Shown here: piece by piece, positions 48,406 through 58,105 of the stretch | Numbering within the stretch: the stretch's first letter is position 1 | How the letters are laid out: each line of letters opens with the position of its first letter | Assembly (NCBI RefSeq): GCF_003711395.1 | Contig: NZ_PJRJ01000002.1 | Coordinates: 114,790 to 178,789 of the forward strand | Length of the DNA stretch: 64,000 bases | Direction: 5' to 3' | DNA from: Acinetobacter sp. B51(2017) | GTDB lineage: Bacteria > Pseudomonadota > Gammaproteobacteria > Pseudomonadales > Moraxellaceae | Made by a program: the position numbers and the translations under genes | The notes under the pieces: model-generated | Told to the model about the DNA's origin: nothing | Databases searched by the model: none | Seen by the model: only the letters and a program-made list of their open reading frames with translations

Positions 48406-50475
48406 TTAGTCATCCACTGTAATTAAATGATCAAGTTTCTTTTGGAAATAATCGCCTTGGATAAAACGCGCATCCAAATTCCAAGAATTGGCAAATAGCG
48501 TCATATCATCTAAACCACGTAAGACAATATCAATCGCTTTAATGTCATAAAACTCTTGTAAGCGTTGCTGTAACTCTGCGGTTTGCGTGTCATTATGCAA
48601 GGCGAGGGTTAAGTCATCATGCAAGGTGACGGCACGAAACTCAATTTGTTGTAAAAGCGATTCACTATACATCGAATAGCCAAAATCACGAGCGCTAATG
48701 GCAGCACCATGTTCATGTAACAGCGCTGTTTGTTTTTGTGCTTCGGCAAAGTGTGCACTTAAATCTTGCTCAGAGAATTGTAAGCATAACGGATACTGCT
48801 CTTTACTGCCGACAATACTCAGTAATTTGGTGACTAAATCAGGCAGACTGGCATCTTCAAGCAACACATGTTTATTTAAGTTGACGATCAGTTTGGCTTT
48901 TGGATATTGGGTAATAAAGTTATGCAATTGCTTGCATGCTTCGACCAAAATCCAGCGATCCAGTTTGATTGAAAGTTCAGGCGCTGCATCTAAATCGCTT
49001 AGGTTTTCTAAACCCACCCAACGGTTTTGATAAATAAAGCCACTGGTGACTTCATAAATATGTAAATCACGATCTTGCTTGTCATACATCTGTTGATATT
49101 TTAGGTGAATTTGACCATGCTCTAGATGCTGCTGTAAGGTTTCAATTAAGCTGAGTTCATCTTCTGGATTGCTCTGTTCTAAATTGAGTTCGAGCGCATC
49201 TTGACGTAAATTACTTGGCAAGGGTTGTGTAAATGCATCGTTCATGAGCTGCTGTAAATGCGCTTGATCTTCAAATTCACGTTCGATGGTGCGATAACCG
49301 ATAGTTAAATGCAAAGGATAACTTTGCTGACCGACTGCTAAGAGCTGCGGTTTAAGTAAACTGGTGAGACCAATGAGTTTAGATTCGAGTTTTTCTTTAC
49401 TCTCAGCTTGCAATACGCTGATGTACACCATTGGCGCAATATCAAAGATAGGCGCATGGGTTTGTTCGTTTAAGAACTCTTTCATGCTGGTGCCATAATC
49501 TTGCGGGGTATGCCACGCATATTGCAATGCTTCTACAGGGAAGGAGGCCAACGAAAACAATACCAAGGCATTAAAGCTGGCAGGATGTTGTTGTAAACAA
49601 CGGTTCACCTGCTGATAGGCCAAAGTGGTTTTGCTCACAGCAACCACATCGCTTTTTGCAGATAAATTGCTGAGCGCAAAAATATGTTCGCCTTGATCAA
49701 TGCTTAATTGCAATGCATCTTCATATTCTGGGGCTGGTAAAAACTCGAGGTTGAGTGCCGCTTCTTGACCAATCGCAGGGTTGTGGCTTTGAACATTAAA
49801 GCGACCTAAGTCTAATTGGCCTTGGCTAATTTTCTTAAATCTAGACTTAAATTCGCTGGTGTATTGTGGCTGTAATACATCCAGCAAAGGTAAACCAATC
49901 AAATCATCCAGATCTTGAAAACCAAACAAGGTGAGATATTCAGGATTAGCATGTATATGAATGCCTTCTTGAATAATCGCCACAGGGCGATTACTTTCTT
50001 CTACTAAGGCTTGGGCTTGGTTTTGTGCGGTTTCCAGCTCGTTTAACAATTGGGTTTGATTTTGTTGTAGGCGGCTAAAGGCTAAAGCACGAACTAAGCT
50101 TAAATAAAAATTATCCGCTTCATTTAAGCTCACCACATCATACACGCCTTTATGTAAATAGCTGCTGTATTGATGGGCTTGATAATCATCTGGACGTAAC
50201 AATAACACTGGTAAATAAGCTTGGTTTGAGGCATGAATCAAGGCCAATGCTTGTTCTATTTTTAAGTCATAAGCACGACCAAAAATGACCAAGTCCCAAG
50301 GTTGTTGCAGCTGTTTTTCAAAGCTTTTTAAGTCATCCAGTAGCAGACCATGCATGTGATGTTCGTGGCTGCCGAGTAAGTCAAAAATGTGGTTAAAGCC
50401 GATTTGGTTATCATCAATAATCAGAAGCCGCGTCTGCGTCTGCTTTAACTTTTTTGACAAGAGTGGATTTCTCAT
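48406..50475 (-). CDS. fimX: FimX-like c-di-GMP effector (REC-PAS-degenerate GGDEF-EAL)
   Basis: 689 residues, close to P. aeruginosa FimX (691). A receiver-like domain (about 16-135, RLLIIDDNQIGFNHIFDLL) lacks the usual phosphorylation setting; PAS follows (about 165-285, RPVAIIQEGIHIHANPEYLTLFGFQDLDDLIG). The GGDEF region (about 300-430) has no GGDEF motif, and the EAL domain (about 445-685) has EVT in place of EAL and RDFGYS in place of DDFGTG. So catalysis is unlikely and c-di-GMP binding is the probable function, as in FimX, which controls type IV pilus assembly and twitching. Start at 50475 overlaps the stop of the upstream gene as ATGA; an ATG at 50490 is also possible. Confidence 0.8.
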   Translation of the reverse strand: MRNPLLSKKLKQTQTRLLIIDDNQIGFNHIFDLLGSHEHHMHGLLLDDLKSFEKQLQQPWDLVIFGRAYDLKIEQALALIHASNQAYLPVLLLRPDDYQAHQYSSYLHKGVYDVVSLNEADNFYLSLVRALAFSRLQQNQTQLLNELETAQNQAQALVEESNRPVAIIQEGIHIHANPEYLTLFGFQDLDDLIGLPLLDVLQPQYTSEFKSRFKKISQGQLDLGRFNVQSHNPAIGQEAALNLEFLPAPEYEDALQLSIDQGEHIFALSNLSAKSDVVAVSKTTLAYQQVNRCLQQHPASFNALVLFSLASFPVEALQYAWHTPQDYGTSMKEFLNEQTHAPIFDIAPMVYISVLQAESKEKLESKLIGLTSLLKPQLLAVGQQSYPLHLTIGYRTIEREFEDQAHLQQLMNDAFTQPLPSNLRQDALELNLEQSNPEDELSLIETLQQHLEHGQIHLKYQQMYDKQDRDLHIYEVTSGFIYQNRWVGLENLSDLDAAPELSIKLDRWILVEACKQLHNFITQYPKAKLIVNLNKHVLLEDASLPDLVTKLLSIVGSKEQYPLCLQFSEQDLSAHFAEAQKQTALLHEHGAAISARDFGYSMYSESLLQQIEFRAVTLHDDLTLALHNDTQTAELQQRLQEFYDIKAIDIVLRGLDDMTLFANSWNLDARFIQGDYFQKKLDHLITVDD

Positions 50476-52211
50476 TTTAATGTTTCCCATAAATCATGAT
50501 TGCTTACCTCGTATTGCTTTTTATGAATAAAATTCTCAATGATGGCATGTTGTGCTTCATCCAGAAGTTCGTATTCAAATTGCATAAAACTTTGCGTAAT
50601 GAGCAATGTTTTCACCAGATAAACTTTAATCTCGGTATTCCCCAAGCGTAAAAAGACAGTTTGTTTTTCTCTAAAAATAGGTAGGCCCGGCAGAATTAAA
50701 CTGTTTTTGACCAAATCCAGTTCGACGTTTTGCGTCAGCAGGGCAAAATGATAATTGTTGGTGGTATTTTCGTTGCGAATATGCACTGCGCAGGGGTACA
50801 TATGCTGCGCTAAAATTTCAATGCCTAGCTCTAAAGTTTTTTCTGTGGCCTGTTTAATCCAACGAATCGTGGCACAGCGCCATTGGCTATGGGTGTTTTC
50901 TTGCACCAAAATCAGCTCACCCGTTTTTAAGTTTTTAGGCGTTTCACCTGTCCAACGGATGCGGTAACCATTTAAGCTAATATTGATGACATCTGCGGAA
51001 TAAATTTGCCGGGCTTCACGATCGACAAATTTTGGCTCAGGTGAACTGTTATGACTGTTTTGGCTGCCAAATAGACTGGTAGTGTTTTGCAGCTTATAGC
51101 CATGATTCAGCTCTAAGGTTTCATAGAAAGCTTTACCTTTCGATAAATAAAAATGTGCTACAGCCAAGCTAAAGCAAATTTGTAGGGGTGCCGAATAGTC
51201 ATAACGCTCAGAACGTCGCCCAGTTTGATTACTTAATAAATTTTGAATATGAAAGTGTAGAGCTGGCGTGAGCAGATTTTTTTCATTACTTGATAAATAT
51301 TCACTTTGTTTACGTTGTAAATCACTAAAATGTTCTAATAACTTTTGGGTCGCAATATAAATATTAGGATTTAAGCTTTTGGCATGATTGTTGTTATACA
51401 TGGGAGGATGATCTTGCTGAGTATCGACCGCATAACGTGACAGTGTAGTTTCTTTGGGTAACACTTGTACTAAACGCGCCCAATCGACACTACATAAATA
51501 CAGGGCTTGAATTTCTGTTGGACGAATTTGATGGGTATTAAACACTTCTAACAAGATTAAACGCGCATAAGCCTGTGCGACAGTGTTAAGTTTATGTTCA
51601 GTACCTTGAATATGGTTAATATTGGTTTGATCAAAATGATGTTCAATCGCTAAGGATAGCAGTTGATGGGCAATCAGCCACTGGCCAGGCAGCGGTGCGC
51701 TATATAGCATATGTTGCTGATAAAATAAGGCGCTAATTTGCTGTAAGGCATAATAGGTTGCCATAATACGGACAGTGCTTAAGTTACGCTTTTTGCGAAA
51801 GGCAAATAATGAAAATGGCTGATGTTGTAATTGTTGGTGACTACGTTTGGCAATATCAATATAAATCTTGCTAAAGTAGCAGCGCAGTAATGTCGCCAGC
51901 TCAATAATATGATCATTACGGTCGCTGGAAATTAAGCCTTGGTTTAAAAAGTGCTTTTCTAAACTCAGTAACACGTTTTCTAAGGTAGGATGCAGGGCTT
52001 GGATCAAGTCAAAACGTAAAGCCTCTGAGCAATTGAGTTCTGAGATTTCCAATAAAGCATTAAATAAAGTTTTAGACGAATCGCCCAATTGTAAAATAGA
52101 TAAAGTCGACACCCAATCTTGGACGCCTTGAATACTATGATGGCAAAAACTCAACTTGTCTAATTTAGGTTGAGTCGGGGTCTGAAACAAATCCGAAGCC
52201 TGCATCGTCAT
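50472..52211 (-). CDS. Large protein with C-terminal PilZ-like domain
   Basis: 579 residues. The first ~400 residues are helical and unrecognised (LQALHPTLENVLLSLEKHF..., KKRNLSTVRIMATYYALQQ). Near residues 400-490 is a PilZ-like segment: a basic VDREARQIYSADVINISLNGYRIRW with the NxSxxG motif, GELILVQENTHSQWRCATIRWIKQ and ELGIEIL. PilZ domains bind c-di-GMP; the R-rich half of the motif here is only partly canonical. Translationally coupled by ATGA overlap to the FimX-like gene, and 12 bp after epmB's stop. A shared role in pilus control is inferred from that link. Confidence 0.65.
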   Translation of the reverse strand: MTMQASDLFQTPTQPKLDKLSFCHHSIQGVQDWVSTLSILQLGDSSKTLFNALLEISELNCSEALRFDLIQALHPTLENVLLSLEKHFLNQGLISSDRNDHIIELATLLRCYFSKIYIDIAKRSHQQLQHQPFSLFAFRKKRNLSTVRIMATYYALQQISALFYQQHMLYSAPLPGQWLIAHQLLSLAIEHHFDQTNINHIQGTEHKLNTVAQAYARLILLEVFNTHQIRPTEIQALYLCSVDWARLVQVLPKETTLSRYAVDTQQDHPPMYNNNHAKSLNPNIYIATQKLLEHFSDLQRKQSEYLSSNEKNLLTPALHFHIQNLLSNQTGRRSERYDYSAPLQICFSLAVAHFYLSKGKAFYETLELNHGYKLQNTTSLFGSQNSHNSSPEPKFVDREARQIYSADVINISLNGYRIRWTGETPKNLKTGELILVQENTHSQWRCATIRWIKQATEKTLELGIEILAQHMYPCAVHIRNENTTNNYHFALLTQNVELDLVKNSLILPGLPIFREKQTVFLRLGNTEIKVYLVKTLLITQSFMQFEYELLDEAQHAIIENFIHKKQYEVSNHDLWETLK

Positions 52212-52223
52212 AATGATTTTAAC

Positions 52224-53237
52224 TCAAAAATTCGTGGTGCCAAAAAGCGGAGTCTTATTCTTCTCACCCGCAATTTCTCGAACAAGTTTAGGAACCAAAT
52301 AGCCCGGTAGGTTCGCTAAAACATCCTTGTAAATCAGCTCAGTTTGGTCTGGTGTTAAATCAAAATGCTGTGCGCCTTTGACTTTGTCTAAGACATGTAA
52401 ATAGTACGGCATTACTCCAGCATCAAATAAACGATAACTTAAATTGCTTAAAATTTGTGCTGAGTCATTAACCCCTTTGAGCAAAACTGCTTGATTGAGG
52501 ACGGTGATTTTATGTTCGATCAATTGTGCAAGTTTATGGCAAGTAAAATCGTCCAATTCAGCAGCATGGTTTGAGTGTACCACTACAATTATGCGTAGCC
52601 TACTGTTTTTTAAGATGGAAATGAGTTCATCATCGACACGGTTGGGAATCACAATCGGAACGCGTGAATGAATTCGCAAAAATTTTAATTGTTGAATACT
52701 CGATAGCCGTTCAATCCATTCACCTAATTTACGATTGGACAAGGTCAGTGGGTCGCCACCACTAAAAATCACCTCATTGATCTCAGGTTGGCTTTCAATA
52801 TATTGCTTAATATTGAGCCAATCTTGATTTTTGGGTAGGTTTTCTTGATAAGGAAAATGGCGGCGAAAACAATAACGACAATGCACCGCGCAAGCCCCTG
52901 TTAAGGTAAGCAAAAAACGACTTTTATATTTATGCAATACACCCGGTTGTTGATTGGCATCTTCTTCGCCTAAAGGGTCGGTGACAAAATCAGGATGTTC
53001 TTTTAACTCTAAATGGTGCGGCAGCACTTGTAAGAGTAAGGGATCAAAAGGATTGCCCACTTGCATTTTGGCGACAAAAGCACGCGGCACACGTAATTTA
53101 AAGCTTTGAGCGGCCAGATGTGCACCGCCCAGTAAATCTTGAGGCAGTTGAAGCAGCTCAAGCAATTCTTGTGGGTCGGTAATTAAATCACTCAGTTGTG
53201 ATTGCCAGTTTTGCTCTTGATATAAATAGTTTATCAT
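52224..53237 (-). CDS. epmB: EF-P beta-lysylation protein EpmB (lysine 2,3-aminomutase-like)
   Basis: 337 residues. Radical SAM enzyme that converts L-alpha-lysine to beta-lysine for attachment to EF-P. Cluster motif CAVHCRYC (Cys116, 120, 123, CxxxCxxC), PLP/lysine-site LKGVNDSAQIL and LHVLDKVKGAQHF. Divergent from efp, its target; EpmA is not in the window. Confidence 0.95.
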   Translation of the reverse strand: MINYLYQEQNWQSQLSDLITDPQELLELLQLPQDLLGGAHLAAQSFKLRVPRAFVAKMQVGNPFDPLLLQVLPHHLELKEHPDFVTDPLGEEDANQQPGVLHKYKSRFLLTLTGACAVHCRYCFRRHFPYQENLPKNQDWLNIKQYIESQPEINEVIFSGGDPLTLSNRKLGEWIERLSSIQQLKFLRIHSRVPIVIPNRVDDELISILKNSRLRIIVVVHSNHAAELDDFTCHKLAQLIEHKITVLNQAVLLKGVNDSAQILSNLSYRLFDAGVMPYYLHVLDKVKGAQHFDLTPDQTELIYKDVLANLPGYLVPKLVREIAGEKNKTPLFGTTNF

Positions 53238-53580
53238 GCCAGATGTTTAAAATAATGCTCAGTAAGATGGGAGTGCAGAGCGTAATTTTGCTTAAAAATA
53301 GCGCACAAATTACGTTCTAAAGACACCAGAGCGGCTAAAAAAACGCTGCACTTTTTTAGTCTGTCGCTAAAGTATGCGATAATTCTACCGATAAGCGGGG
53401 AAGGGATAAACTATAGTTTTGTCCTGTCCGTGCGTAAGATAAGCAGTCATGGCATAAAAAGGCGCAAATTTTCTGTTGATTGAAATTAATCCACAGTAGA
53501 ATGAGCCCCTCGTGCCAAGTGCGATGTAAATTGCTTTTAGCATTTATAGATTTAATTAGTTAGTTTGGAGTGAGCCAGTC
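53238..53580. other. Divergent promoter region between epmB and efp
   Basis: 343 bp with no plausible gene. TTAGTC followed 16 bp later by GATAAT (near 53355-53385) is a possible efp promoter. The region is otherwise AT-rich with no clear repeats. Confidence 0.5.
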
Positions 53581-54150
53581 ATGGCCTATTATTCTACGAA
53601 TGATTTCAAGTCAGGCCTTAAGGTTATGCTTGATGGCAACCCATGTTCAATCATGGAAAACGAATACGTAAAACCAGGTAAAGGCCAGGCTTTTAACCGC
53701 GTTAAATTACGTAACTTAAAATCAGGCAAAGTGTTAGAAAAAACATTTAAATCTGGTGATTCTTTAGAAGCTGCTGACATCCAAGAAGTAGAAATGAACT
53801 ACTTGTATAACGATGGCGAAATGTGGAACTTCATGGACCCAGTATCATTTGAACAAATCGCTGCAGACAAAGTTGCAATGGGCGATGCGGCAAAATGGTT
53901 AAAAGACGACTCTAACGAACTTTGCACGATTATGCTTTGGAACGGTGTTCCATTGTCAGTCAGCGCGCCAAACTTCGTGGTATTAAAAATCGTTGAAACT
54001 GATCCAGGTGTACGTGGTGATACTTCTGGCGGTGGGGGTAAACCAGCTAAATTAGAAACTGGCGCTGTGGTACGTGTACCATTATTCGTTCAGCAAGAAG
54101 AAAGCGTTCGTGTAGATACCCGTACAGGTGACTACCTAGAACGTGCATAA
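53581..54150 (+). CDS. efp: Translation elongation factor P
   Basis: 189 residues, three OB-type beta-barrels. Lys34 in [11 protein letters not shown] is the residue beta-lysylated by EpmA/EpmB. It relieves ribosome stalling at polyproline. Opens [21 protein letters not shown] and ends [18 protein letters not shown] sits ahead of the ATG. Neighbouring epmB confirms the beta-lysine pathway; a terminator follows. Confidence 0.98.
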   Translation: MAYYSTNDFKSGLKVMLDGNPCSIMENEYVKPGKGQAFNRVKLRNLKSGKVLEKTFKSGDSLEAADIQEVEMNYLYNDGEMWNFMDPVSFEQIAADKVAMGDAAKWLKDDSNELCTIMLWNGVPLSVSAPNFVVLKIVETDPGVRGDTSGGGGKPAKLETGAVVRVPLFVQQEESVRVDTRTGDYLERA

Positions 54151-54174
54151 TGGTTTAAAAATAGACTATTATCG

Positions 54175-54204
54175 AAAGGGGTGATTAAAATCACCCCTTT
54201 TTTA
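54175..54204 (+). terminator. Terminator after efp
   Basis: AAAGGGGTGATT / AATCACCCCTTT with an AA loop and T run. Confidence 0.85.
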
Positions 54205-54313
54205 ATGCCAAAGTATAAGAGGAAAACAACAATAAGGAGCGTAGAGTCGCTTTAAACAGCAGACCTCTAACAAATATAAGCTGATTGAATAGCATCATGA
54301 TATGAGGGATTGA

Positions 54314-56413
54314 ATGGAAACTTTACAACAGAAGATGAGCCTATCTTCTAAAATGATCTGGCTGCTGGTCGCCATTATTGGGGCAGTATCCTTTGGGATT
54401 CTCGCCTTAAGTCGTGGTGAGCATGTCAACGCAGTCTGGTTGGTATTGGCAGCAGCCTGTGTCTACAGCATCGCCTACCGTTTTTATAGTTTATTTATTG
54501 CCAATAAAGTCTTTGAGCTGAATGCGCGGCGTTTAACCCCTGCACATCGCTTAAATGATGGTTTAGATTATGTACCGACCAATAAAGGGGTATTGTTTGG
54601 CCATCATTTTGCCGCCATTGCTGGTGCAGGTCCCTTAGTCGGCCCAATTTTAGCGGCACAGATGGGTTACCTACCTGGCACCATTTGGCTGCTTGTGGGT
54701 GTCGTGCTTGCCGGTGCAGTGCAAGACTTTTTGGTTTTATTTATCTCAACACGCCGTGACGGTCGATCTTTAGGTGAAATGGCCAAGCAAGAACTGGGTA
54801 CCTTTGCGGGTATCGTGGTGATGCTCGGTGCACTGGGGGTCATGATTATTATCTTGGCGGTGTTGGCCTTAGTGGTGGTCAAAGCACTCACCAATAGTCC
54901 GTGGGGCGTGTTTAGTATTGCAGCCACCATTCCAATTGCCATTTTTATGGGCATTTACATGCGTTTTATCCGTCCGGGTAAAATCGCCGAAGTATCGATT
55001 ATTGGCTTTGTGTTAATGATGGCGGGTATTATTTATGGTGAAAATATTGCCCAGCACCCTTATTGGGGACCACTGTTTACTTTAACCGGTACAGAACTGA
55101 CTTGGGCACTCATTATTTATGGCTTTATTGCTTCAGTCTTACCTGTATGGTTACTGCTCGCACCGCGTGATTATCTGTCTACCTTCTTAAAAATTGGGGT
55201 GATTGCAGGTTTAGCCATTGGTATTGTGTTTGCAATGCCTGAAATGAAAATGCCTGCCTTTACGCAGTTTGTTGATGGTACTGGTCCTGTTTTTGCAGGT
55301 TCAATGTTCCCATTCTTATTTATTACCATTGCCTGTGGTGCAATTTCAGGTTTCCATGCCTTAGTTTCTTCAGGTACAACGCCAAAACTGGTGAATAACG
55401 AACGCGATATTCGTATCATTGGTTATGGTGGTATGTTAATGGAGTCTTTTGTCGCGATTATGGCCTTAATTTGTGCCACGATTTTAGATCCAGGGATTTA
55501 TTTTGCCATTAACTCCCCAGCAGCATTATTAGGGACGACGGTAGAATCCGCTTCAGAAGCAGTACGTAACTTAGGTTTTGTGGTCACCCCTGAAGCCTTA
55601 ACCTTACTGGCACAAGAAGTGGGAGAAAGTACCATTTTATCGCGTACTGGTGGTGCACCAACCTTTGCCATTGGTATGGCGCATATCATTACGGAAATCT
55701 TTAACAGCCGTGAAATGATGGCATTTTGGTATCACTTTGCGATTTTATTTGAAGCTTTATTTATTTTAACTGCAGTAGATGCGGGTACCCGTGCTTGTCG
55801 TTTTATGGTGCAAGATACAGTAGGTATTGTGGTACCTGCGGTAAAAAACTCATCAAGTTTTGTGGGTAATTTAATTGGTACTGCGGTCGCTGTTGCAGGT
55901 TGGGGCTTCTTTGTTTATCAAGGTGTGGTCGATCCTTTAGGAGGGATTAACAGCTTATGGCCACTATTTGGTATTGGTAACCAAATCTTGGCAGCCATGG
56001 CACTGATCTTAGGGACTGTGATTTTATTTAAGATGAAAAAACAAAAGTATGTGTGGGTGACGATTGTGCCAACCATCTTCTTGTTTATTACTTCGATGAC
56101 CGCAGGTTGGCAAAAGATTTTCCATGAAAACCCTAAAATTGGCTTCTTGGCACAAGCAGAGCGTTTTAATACAGCCATTGCCAATAATGAAATTTTAGCG
56201 CCAGCAAAAACTGTAGCAGAAATGCATACCGTGGCTTTATCCAATCAAATTAACGCGGGTCTTTGTGCCTTCTTTATGATTGTGGCATTTGTGATGTTAT
56301 TTGCTGCTGTTGGTGTGGTACGCCGTGCGCTTGCCAATCCACATCCAAGTGTGAATGAAGCAGAGGCGATTTATCGCGATCCTGAAGAGATTAAGCCACA
56401 AGCGCATCATTAA
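54314..56413 (+). CDS. cstA: Carbon starvation protein A (pyruvate/peptide transporter)
   Basis: 699 residues, about 18 hydrophobic segments. Signature LFGHHFAAIAGAGPLVGPILAAQMGYLPGTIWLLVGVVLAGAVQDF and ISGFHALVSSGTTPKLVNNERD, ALFILTAVDAGTRACRFMVQD. In E. coli CstA takes up peptides and pyruvate on carbon starvation. Followed 20 bp later by its usual small partner (ybdD). Confidence 0.95.
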   Translation: METLQQKMSLSSKMIWLLVAIIGAVSFGILALSRGEHVNAVWLVLAAACVYSIAYRFYSLFIANKVFELNARRLTPAHRLNDGLDYVPTNKGVLFGHHFAAIAGAGPLVGPILAAQMGYLPGTIWLLVGVVLAGAVQDFLVLFISTRRDGRSLGEMAKQELGTFAGIVVMLGALGVMIIILAVLALVVVKALTNSPWGVFSIAATIPIAIFMGIYMRFIRPGKIAEVSIIGFVLMMAGIIYGENIAQHPYWGPLFTLTGTELTWALIIYGFIASVLPVWLLLAPRDYLSTFLKIGVIAGLAIGIVFAMPEMKMPAFTQFVDGTGPVFAGSMFPFLFITIACGAISGFHALVSSGTTPKLVNNERDIRIIGYGGMLMESFVAIMALICATILDPGIYFAINSPAALLGTTVESASEAVRNLGFVVTPEALTLLAQEVGESTILSRTGGAPTFAIGMAHIITEIFNSREMMAFWYHFAILFEALFILTAVDAGTRACRFMVQDTVGIVVPAVKNSSSFVGNLIGTAVAVAGWGFFVYQGVVDPLGGINSLWPLFGIGNQILAAMALILGTVILFKMKKQKYVWVTIVPTIFLFITSMTAGWQKIFHENPKIGFLAQAERFNTAIANNEILAPAKTVAEMHTVALSNQINAGLCAFFMIVAFVMLFAAVGVVRRALANPHPSVNEAEAIYRDPEEIKPQAHH

Positions 56414-56433
56414 GCCTTGCTTGGGAGGAATAC

Positions 56434-56736
56434 ATGAAGCTAAAATTTGCCAAAAGTGGCAAAACGGTGATTTATAAGATCATTAAAATGACCGTGATGT
56501 CGCAAAAAGATTTAATTTTAAATCCAAAAAACTGGTCGCGTATAGCGACACTTTGGCAGCGTTTACAGCAAAGTTTTCGTTTAATGGTGGGCGTACCAGA
56601 TTATGAAAATTATGTAAAACATATGCAGCAGCACCATCCAGATTTAACCCCAATGGATGCCAAAACTTTTTATCGTCATTGTGTAGATGCACGTTATCCA
56701 TCAGCGGGTGGCGGTATGAAGAAATGTCCGTGCTAA
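56434..56736 (+). CDS. ybdD: YbdD/YjiX-family small protein (DUF466)
   Basis: 100 residues. C-terminal conserved core LWQRLQQSFRLMVGVPDYENYVKHMQQHHPDLTPMDAKTFYRHCVDARYPSAGGGMKKCPC, including the CPC ending. In E. coli this product associates with CstA-type transporters and is needed for uptake. The N-terminal ~35 residues are longer than in E. coli YbdD (65 residues). GGGAGG precedes the ATG. Short message end at a hairpin. Confidence 0.92.
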   Translation: MKLKFAKSGKTVIYKIIKMTVMSQKDLILNPKNWSRIATLWQRLQQSFRLMVGVPDYENYVKHMQQHHPDLTPMDAKTFYRHCVDARYPSAGGGMKKCPC

Positions 56737-56750
56737 ACCTGTATTAAATC

Positions 56751-56777
56751 AAAGCGCCTTTCGAGGCGCTTTTTTAT
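56751..56777 (+). terminator. Terminator after ybdD
   Basis: AAAGCGCCT / AGGCGCTTT with a TTCG-type loop and T run. Confidence 0.85.
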
Positions 56778-57166
56778 CAAATCGAAATTGATTTTTGTAG
56801 GATGGGCGGCCGTCTTTCAATGCAAAGATATTTTAGACTCTTTGTGTAAAATAAAAAATATGAAATGCAAAAGCTCGAAGCAGTTTATGTTTGAAGCTGA
56901 CTTATGCTGTGAAGAAGTGCTGAAAATGCCTTATACACCCTAATTTTATCTTACGTTTCATCATCACAATGATCATATTGAGTCATTGCCTAAAGCCTAA
57001 ATTTACACAAAAATCCTGCACCTTAGTGCCATATACCGATATAAAAGTATGCCATTAGGGTTGGCTTTCAATAGCCTAAGTTTAATGTTCACGATTAATC
57101 ACTTTAGAAAAGCTAAAAAAGGCGTTATGTTAATAAAACACTATTTTTAATTGGGGATAAAAATCA
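56778..57166. other. Intergenic region before moxR
   Basis: About 390 bp, AT-rich. A 27-codon frame at about 56861 (MKCKSSKQ...) has no ribosome site or family match and is not called. The moxR promoter must be here, but no box is convincing. Confidence 0.45.
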
Positions 57167-58105
57167 GTGATTTGGGGCACACAAAAAACCACGACTATTC
57201 AGCCGCTCACTACAAAATTACAGCAACAGAAAATTGCTGAATTTTTACAGCAGCTTAACCACATGATTTTAGATAAATCAAAACAAACCCAATTGGCACT
57301 TACTTGCTTATTGGCGGGTGGGCATGTGCTGTTTGAAGACCTACCTGGGCTGGGAAAAACCACACTCGCCAGTAGTTTGGCACATTTAACAGGCTTAGAT
57401 TTTCAACGTATTCAGTTTACCAACGACATGCTCGCCAGTGATGTGATTGGCATTAATATGTTTAACCAAAAAACACAACAGTTTGAATTTAAACAAGGGC
57501 CGATTTTTAGCCAAATTCTATTGGCAGATGAGATTAACCGCTGTAGCCCAAAAACCCAAAGTGCTTTGCTCGAAGCAATGGAAGAAGGTTATGTCAGTGT
57601 TGATGGCGTGCGTTATGCCTTACCGCAACCTTTTTGGGTAGTAGCGACGCAAAATCCATTGTTTCAAAGTGGCACCTATGCCTTGCCTGAATCGCAGTTA
57701 GATCGTTTTTTAATGCGTTTATCTTTAGGTTATCCATCACGTCAAGCAGAGGGTTTGTTATTACAACAAAGCACGCGCCAAGTGCTGTTGTCACAACTAC
57801 AAGCGGTGTTTAGTCCAGAAGAAATTCTGGCGCTTAAAACACAAGTCGATGAAGTGCATTTAAGCCAAGCGATGATTGAGTACTTGCTCGATTTAGCTGC
57901 GGTGACGCGTAAAAACAGACAGGGCCTATCTACGCGAGGTATCTTGGCACTCAAAAAAGCGGCACAGGCCTATGCTTTAATTTGCCAACGTGATTTTGTC
58001 AGTGCAGATGATGTACAAGCCGTCTTTAGTGCAGTGGTTGCCCATCGTTTAAACCTCAGTGAAGCGCAGGCCGAGGCGCTGTTGCAGCAAGTTAAGGTGA
58101 GTTAA
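57167..58105 (+). CDS. MoxR-type AAA ATPase
   Basis: 312 residues. Walker A EDLPGLGKTT, Walker B LLADEINRCSPKTQSALLEAMEEG, sensor 1 VVATQNPLFQSGTYALPESQLDRF. MoxR ATPases act as chaperones, often assembling a metal or VWA-domain partner; here the partners are a DUF58 and a transglutaminase-like membrane protein. GTG start with a GGGGAT upstream. Its stop overlaps the next start by one base (TAATG). Confidence 0.9.
   Translation: MIWGTQKTTTIQPLTTKLQQQKIAEFLQQLNHMILDKSKQTQLALTCLLAGGHVLFEDLPGLGKTTLASSLAHLTGLDFQRIQFTNDMLASDVIGINMFNQKTQQFEFKQGPIFSQILLADEINRCSPKTQSALLEAMEEGYVSVDGVRYALPQPFWVVATQNPLFQSGTYALPESQLDRFLMRLSLGYPSRQAEGLLLQQSTRQVLLSQLQAVFSPEEILALKTQVDEVHLSQAMIEYLLDLAAVTRKNRQGLSTRGILALKKAAQAYALICQRDFVSADDVQAVFSAVVAHRLNLSEAQAEALLQQVKVS

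Noticed and set aside
56861..56944. A 27-codon frame (MKCKSSKQFMFEADLCCEEV...) before moxR.
   Set aside because: No ribosome site, no family match and no signal or membrane pattern; length is typical of chance.
57030..57048. A 15-base match (ataccgatataaaag) to the reverse complement of a stretch near 63711.
   Set aside because: In 64 kb of AT-rich sequence several such chance 15-base pairs are expected; no other shared structure surrounds them.
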